Assembly: GCA_030040955.1 (NCBI GenBank)
Contig: JASHSH010000451.1
Span: 1-8,830, forward strand
Source: Rhodospirillales bacterium
GTDB lineage: Bacteria; Pseudomonadota; Alphaproteobacteria; Rhodospirillales; Magnetospirillaceae
Length of the DNA stretch: 8,830 nucleotides
Reading direction: 5' to 3'
Shown: piece after piece, positions 6,291 through 8,830 of the stretch
Layout of the letters: the number at the start of each line of letters is the position of its first letter
Numbering within the stretch: position 1 is the first letter of the stretch
Made by a program: the position numbers and the translations under genes
Notes under the pieces: model-generated
What the model was told of the DNA's origin: nothing
Seen by the model: only the letters and a program-made list of their open reading frames with translations
The model's database searches: none

Positions 6291-6941
6291 TCAGCGCGGG
6301 CCCATCGCGGTCAGGTTGGCGTAGCCGTTCCACAGAATCTGCACGCCCAGGCAGAGCAGGATGAAGGCGGACAGGCGCACCACCACGTCGGTGCCGTCGC
6401 GCCCGAGCACGGCGAGCACGCGCGCAGCGAAGCGGTAGCTGATATAGATCGACAGCGCGACGATCACCGCGCCGAGCACCGCGCCGAGCGCGTCGAGCAG
6501 GAACTGCTCCGATCCGGCGCCCTTGGTCCCGATCATGATGGCGACCGACATGCTGCCCGGTCCGACGGTGAACGGCATGGTGAGTGGGAAGAAGGCCCGC
6601 GACAGCACCTCCTCCTCGGGTACCGGCGCGGGCTGGGCCTGCGCGCGCGAGGTGTCGCCGGTTTGTAGCATCCGCCAGCCCGCGGCCACCACCACCAGCC
6701 CGCCGGCCACCTGCACCGCGCCCACGGTGAGGCCGAAGAAGGCAAGGATGTAGGAGCCGACGAACAGCGAGCCCAGCATCAGCGCGAGCCCGTTGAAGGC
6801 GATGCGCGCGGCGAGCTTGGCCCGCGTCGACTCGCTCGATCCCTCGGTGAGCGCGAGAATCAGCGGCGCGGTGCCGAGCGGGTTGACGATCGGAAACAGC
6901 GCCACCACCACGGTGAGCAGCGAGGTGACCAGGTGGCTCAT
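6291..6941 (-). CDS. MarC-family integral membrane protein
   Basis: This 216-residue inner-membrane protein belongs to the MarC (UPF0056) family, sometimes labelled NAAT transporters. About six hydrophobic segments are visible, near residues 5-30, 46-70, 73-90, 118-138, 150-168 and 190-207. Two family-like proline/glycine motifs are present: PIVNPLGT at 17-24 and PLTMPFTVGPGSM at 119-131. The loop at about 93-113 is polar, with QAQPAPVPEEE. Family function is poorly established: the name comes from the mar locus of E. coli, but a role in multiple antibiotic resistance has not held up, and small-molecule or amino-acid transport has been proposed. The ATG at 6941 overlaps the upstream EamA stop in ATGA. 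GGAGGGGG at 6952-6959 (minus strand), inside the end of the EamA gene, can serve as its ribosome binding site. The two proteins are therefore probably made from one message by coupled translation. Confidence 0.93.
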   Translation of the reverse strand: MSHLVTSLLTVVVALFPIVNPLGTAPLILALTEGSSESTRAKLAARIAFNGLALMLGSLFVGSYILAFFGLTVGAVQVAGGLVVVAAGWRMLQTGDTSRAQAQPAPVPEEEVLSRAFFPLTMPFTVGPGSMSVAIMIGTKGAGSEQFLLDALGAVLGAVIVALSIYISYRFAARVLAVLGRDGTDVVVRLSAFILLCLGVQILWNGYANLTAMGPR

Positions 6942-7876
6942 CGCTGTTTCGCCCCCTCCGCCGGCGGCCGACCCAGGATCGAGCCGCAGGCAACGCCGGC
7001 GATGATAAGCCCGAGCCCGGCGAGGCTGGAATAGCTCGGCGTCTCGGCCACGAACAGCGCCGCGCCGATCACGCCGATCACTGGCGTGGCGAGCTGGCCG
7101 AGCGAGACGCCGATCGCCGGCAGGTGCCGCGCCGCCATCCCCAATCCCCAGAAGGCGAGGCAGGTGCCGAACAGGACGATGAAGGCGAAGCTCCAGCCCA
7201 GCTCCCAGCCCCAGCGGATGGTGGGCGGCCAGCCTTCGGCGAGCAGCGCGAGCGGCCACAGCAGCAGCGCGCCGAGCAGCGACTGCCAGGGCAGCAGCGC
7301 CAGCGGATCGGCCCGCCATCGGTGTCCGCGCATCTGGAGCAGCGCCGCCGCCCACACCACCGCGCCGCCGAGCACCGCGCCGTTGCCCAGCAGCACGCGC
7401 TTGTCCGACCAGTCGAATCCCAGCGGGTTGAACAGCACCACCACGCCCGCCAGTCCGCAAATGAGACCGGCGAGCTGCCCCCGGGTGATCCGCTCGCCGA
7501 GGAACAGCATCGCGCCGGGGGCGACCCATACCGGCACGGTATAGGCGAGGATCGCCGAGCGGCCGGCGCCCACCTCCTTCACCCCGAAGGTGATGGCGGC
7601 GACTATCACCCCCATCTGCATCAGTCCGGTGCCGAGCACGACCGGCAGGTCGCCCGGCTGCGGAAGGCGGAGCGAACCGCGCGTGGCGAGGAACAAGGCG
7701 TAGATCGCGGCGGCGGCGATCATACGGAAGGCGGACAGCCAGAAGGGCTCGATCAGCCCGACCGCGATGCGCAACACCGGCCAGTTCGCGCCCAGGCAGA
7801 GGATGGCAAGGACCAGCAGCGCGACCGCCTCGTTCCGGCTTGGCGGCCGGCCCGCCCTGCTGCTCGATTCCGCCAT
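6938..7876 (-). CDS. EamA/DMT-superfamily membrane transporter (second copy)
   Basis: This 312-residue inner-membrane protein has two EamA repeats, at about residues 17-150 and 162-300, each with about five hydrophobic helices. Family features are the early CLGANWPVLRIAVG stretch (27-40), GAGRSAILAYTVPVWV (103-118) closing the first repeat's core, LFLGERIT (124-131), and LGQLATPVIGVIGAALFVAE (259-278) in the second. It differs clearly in sequence from the other EamA protein at 4494-5390, so this is not a recent local duplication. The substrate is unknown. The start at 7876 is chosen because it is the first ATG of the frame and gives a short polar N-terminus before helix 1; only a weak purine stretch (GGGA) precedes it. 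It is the first gene of a two-gene unit with the MarC-family gene, and its stop overlaps that gene's start by four bases. It diverges from fumC across a 95-base spacer. Confidence 0.92.
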   Translation of the reverse strand: MAESSSRAGRPPSRNEAVALLVLAILCLGANWPVLRIAVGLIEPFWLSAFRMIAAAAIYALFLATRGSLRLPQPGDLPVVLGTGLMQMGVIVAAITFGVKEVGAGRSAILAYTVPVWVAPGAMLFLGERITRGQLAGLICGLAGVVVLFNPLGFDWSDKRVLLGNGAVLGGAVVWAAALLQMRGHRWRADPLALLPWQSLLGALLLWPLALLAEGWPPTIRWGWELGWSFAFIVLFGTCLAFWGLGMAARHLPAIGVSLGQLATPVIGVIGAALFVAETPSYSSLAGLGLIIAGVACGSILGRPPAEGAKQR

Positions 7877-7928
7877 GATCGCATCCCGCCCGGTCGCGGC
7901 CGACGGGGCGGCGGCGCCGCGCGCGTCC

Positions 7929-7953
7929 TATATAATGGGGGTCGGGCCGTCAA
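7929..7953. promoter_or_regulatory. Possible overlapping divergent promoter core (TATATAAT)
   Basis: The spacer between the EamA/MarC unit and fumC holds CTATATAATG. On the plus strand TATAAT (7931-7936) is a perfect sigma-70-type -10, 35 bases before the fumC ATG, but no -35 hexamer is recognisable about 17 bases upstream in the GC-rich run. On the minus strand TTGACG (7953-7948) lies 13-15 bases before TATATA (7934-7929) or TATAGG (7932-7927), which would give a start 45-50 bases before the EamA gene. That spacing is shorter than the ideal 17. At least one direction is probably used; the two would compete. Confidence 0.45.
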
Positions 7954-7959
7954 GGCCCG
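7943..7959 (+). promoter_or_regulatory. fumC: Hairpin in fumC leader next to the ribosome binding site
   Basis: CGGGCC (7943-7948) and GGCCCG (7954-7959) form a perfect 6-base-pair stem with loop GTCAA. It ends one base before the GGAGG (7961-7965) that serves fumC. If transcription starts about 6-7 bases after the TATAAT box, the hairpin would be at the very 5' end of the message, where it could protect the RNA or limit ribosome access. The same bases include the reverse-strand TTGACG, so the palindrome may be incidental. Confidence 0.35.
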
Positions 7960-7971
7960 GGGAGGCGAGGA

Positions 7972-8830
7972 ATGGACGGCAAGGCCGGTGCGCCGGAAGG
8001 CATGCGCGAGGAATCCGACAGCATGGGCAAGATCGCGGTGCCCGCCGCGCGCTACTGGGGCGCGCAGACGCAGCGCTCCCTGATCCATTTCGCCGTCGGC
8101 GACGATGTCATGCCGCTCGGCGTGATCCACGCGCTCGCCCTGGTGAAGAAGGCGGCCGCCCAGGTCAACCGCGAACTGGGCAAGCTTCCCGCCGACAAGG
8201 CCGAGCCGATCGAGCGCGCCGCCGACGAGGTGATCGCGGGCAAGCTCGACTGCGAGTTCCCGCTGCGCGTCTGGCAGACCGGCAGCGGCACGCAGACCAA
8301 CATGAACGTCAACGAGGTGATCGCTAACCGGGCGAGCGAGCTGGCCGGCGGGGCGCGCGGGTCGAAGCATCCGATCCACCCCAACGACCATGTCAACATG
8401 TCGCACTCGTCGAACGACGCCTTCCCGACCGCGATGCATGTCGCGGCGGCGACATCCCTGGTGCGCGACCTGCTGCCCGCCACTCGGCGCCTCGACACCG
8501 CGCTGCGCGCCAAGGCCGGGGCCTTCGCCGACATCGTCAAGATCGGCCGCACCCATCTCCAGGATGCGACCCCGCTCACGTTGGGGCAGGAAATATCCGG
8601 CTGGGCGGCGATGATCGGCCGTGACATCGGGCGCATCGAGGCCGCGCTCGACGGGCTTTACGACCTCGCCATCGGCGGCACCGCGGTGGGCACCGGGCTG
8701 AATGCGCCGCCCGGATTCGCCGCAGCGATGGCGGCACGCATCGCCGCGCTATCGGGGCTTCCGTTTCGCTCGCATCCCAACAAGTTCGCCGCGCTCGCCG
8801 CGCATGACGAGCTGGTATTCGCATCCGGCG
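7972..8830 (+). CDS. fumC: Class II fumarate hydratase (partial, N-terminal part)
   Basis: FumC is the iron-independent, homotetrameric fumarase that interconverts fumarate and L-malate in the TCA cycle in the cytosol. The first 286 residues are present and the frame is still open at the window edge; family members are about 460 residues. Motifs visible in order are ARYWGAQTQRS (26-36), WQTGSGTQTNMNVNEVIANR (101-120), the HPND second-site motif (136-139), NMSHSSNDAFPTAMH (142-156), KIGRTHLQDATPLTLGQE (190-207) with His195 matching the catalytic His188 of E. coli FumC, and GGTAVGTGLN (235-244). The flexible SS loop with the catalytic serine lies beyond 8830. One position is unusual: His145 replaces the Gln usual in NxSQSSND. 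The ATG at 7972 has GGAGG 6 bases upstream; a later in-frame ATG at 8002 lacks this. Related superfamily members such as aspartase share some motifs, but the TGSGTQTNMN and THLQDATPLT forms point to fumarase. Confidence 0.95.
   Translation, partial: MDGKAGAPEGMREESDSMGKIAVPAARYWGAQTQRSLIHFAVGDDVMPLGVIHALALVKKAAAQVNRELGKLPADKAEPIERAADEVIAGKLDCEFPLRVWQTGSGTQTNMNVNEVIANRASELAGGARGSKHPIHPNDHVNMSHSSNDAFPTAMHVAAATSLVRDLLPATRRLDTALRAKAGAFADIVKIGRTHLQDATPLTLGQEISGWAAMIGRDIGRIEAALDGLYDLAIGGTAVGTGLNAPPGFAAAMAARIAALSGLPFRSHPNKFAALAAHDELVFASG

Noticed and set aside
4494..7876. Recent duplication of the two EamA genes
   Set aside because: The two proteins share only the family fold and scattered motifs, with different lengths and sequences, so a local recent duplication is not supported.

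Overview
The window is about 65-70% GC by eye and is gene-dense. It carries bacterial ribosome binding sites and housekeeping genes of the kind usual in an alphaproteobacterium. Lineage is inferred from composition, a CCTTCGA...TCGAAGG-type intergenic repeat and general protein resemblance; no 16S or other decisive marker is present. I see no tRNA, rRNA, CRISPR array, transposase or phage gene, so this reads as ordinary chromosome rather than a mobile island.

Layout. Positions 1-2172 (minus strand) hold two genes of a NitT/TauT-type ABC importer: a fused double-domain permease (445-2172), then, 16 bases downstream, its ATPase (428 to beyond position 1). No substrate-binding protein is visible, so the substrate is unknown. 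A 275-base divergent spacer (2173-2447) with two inverted repeats separates this operon from a plus-strand gene (2448-4295). That gene encodes an uncharacterised fusion of tetratricopeptide repeats and an ATP-grasp-like domain, and it is the least understood item here. A spacer of about 200 bases (4296-4493) carries a probable dispersed palindromic repeat and a second strong hairpin. Two co-oriented genes follow: an EamA/DMT-family transporter (4494-5390) and a purine nucleoside phosphorylase (5462-6286).

The phosphorylase meets a minus-strand pair tail to tail with only 4 bases between the stop codons. The pair is a second EamA/DMT transporter (6938-7876) and a MarC-family membrane protein (6291-6941). 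They overlap by the four bases ATGA and are probably translationally coupled. A 95-base divergent spacer with a TATATAAT core and a small hairpin leads to the class II fumarase gene fumC (7972 onward), which runs off the right edge.

The genes do not form one pathway. The window mixes transport (ABC importer, two DMT proteins, MarC), purine salvage (PNP), the TCA cycle (FumC) and one orphan ATP-grasp protein. Candidate new biology is limited to the TPR/ATP-grasp protein and a few non-coding structures; nothing here amounts to a convincing new multi-gene system.
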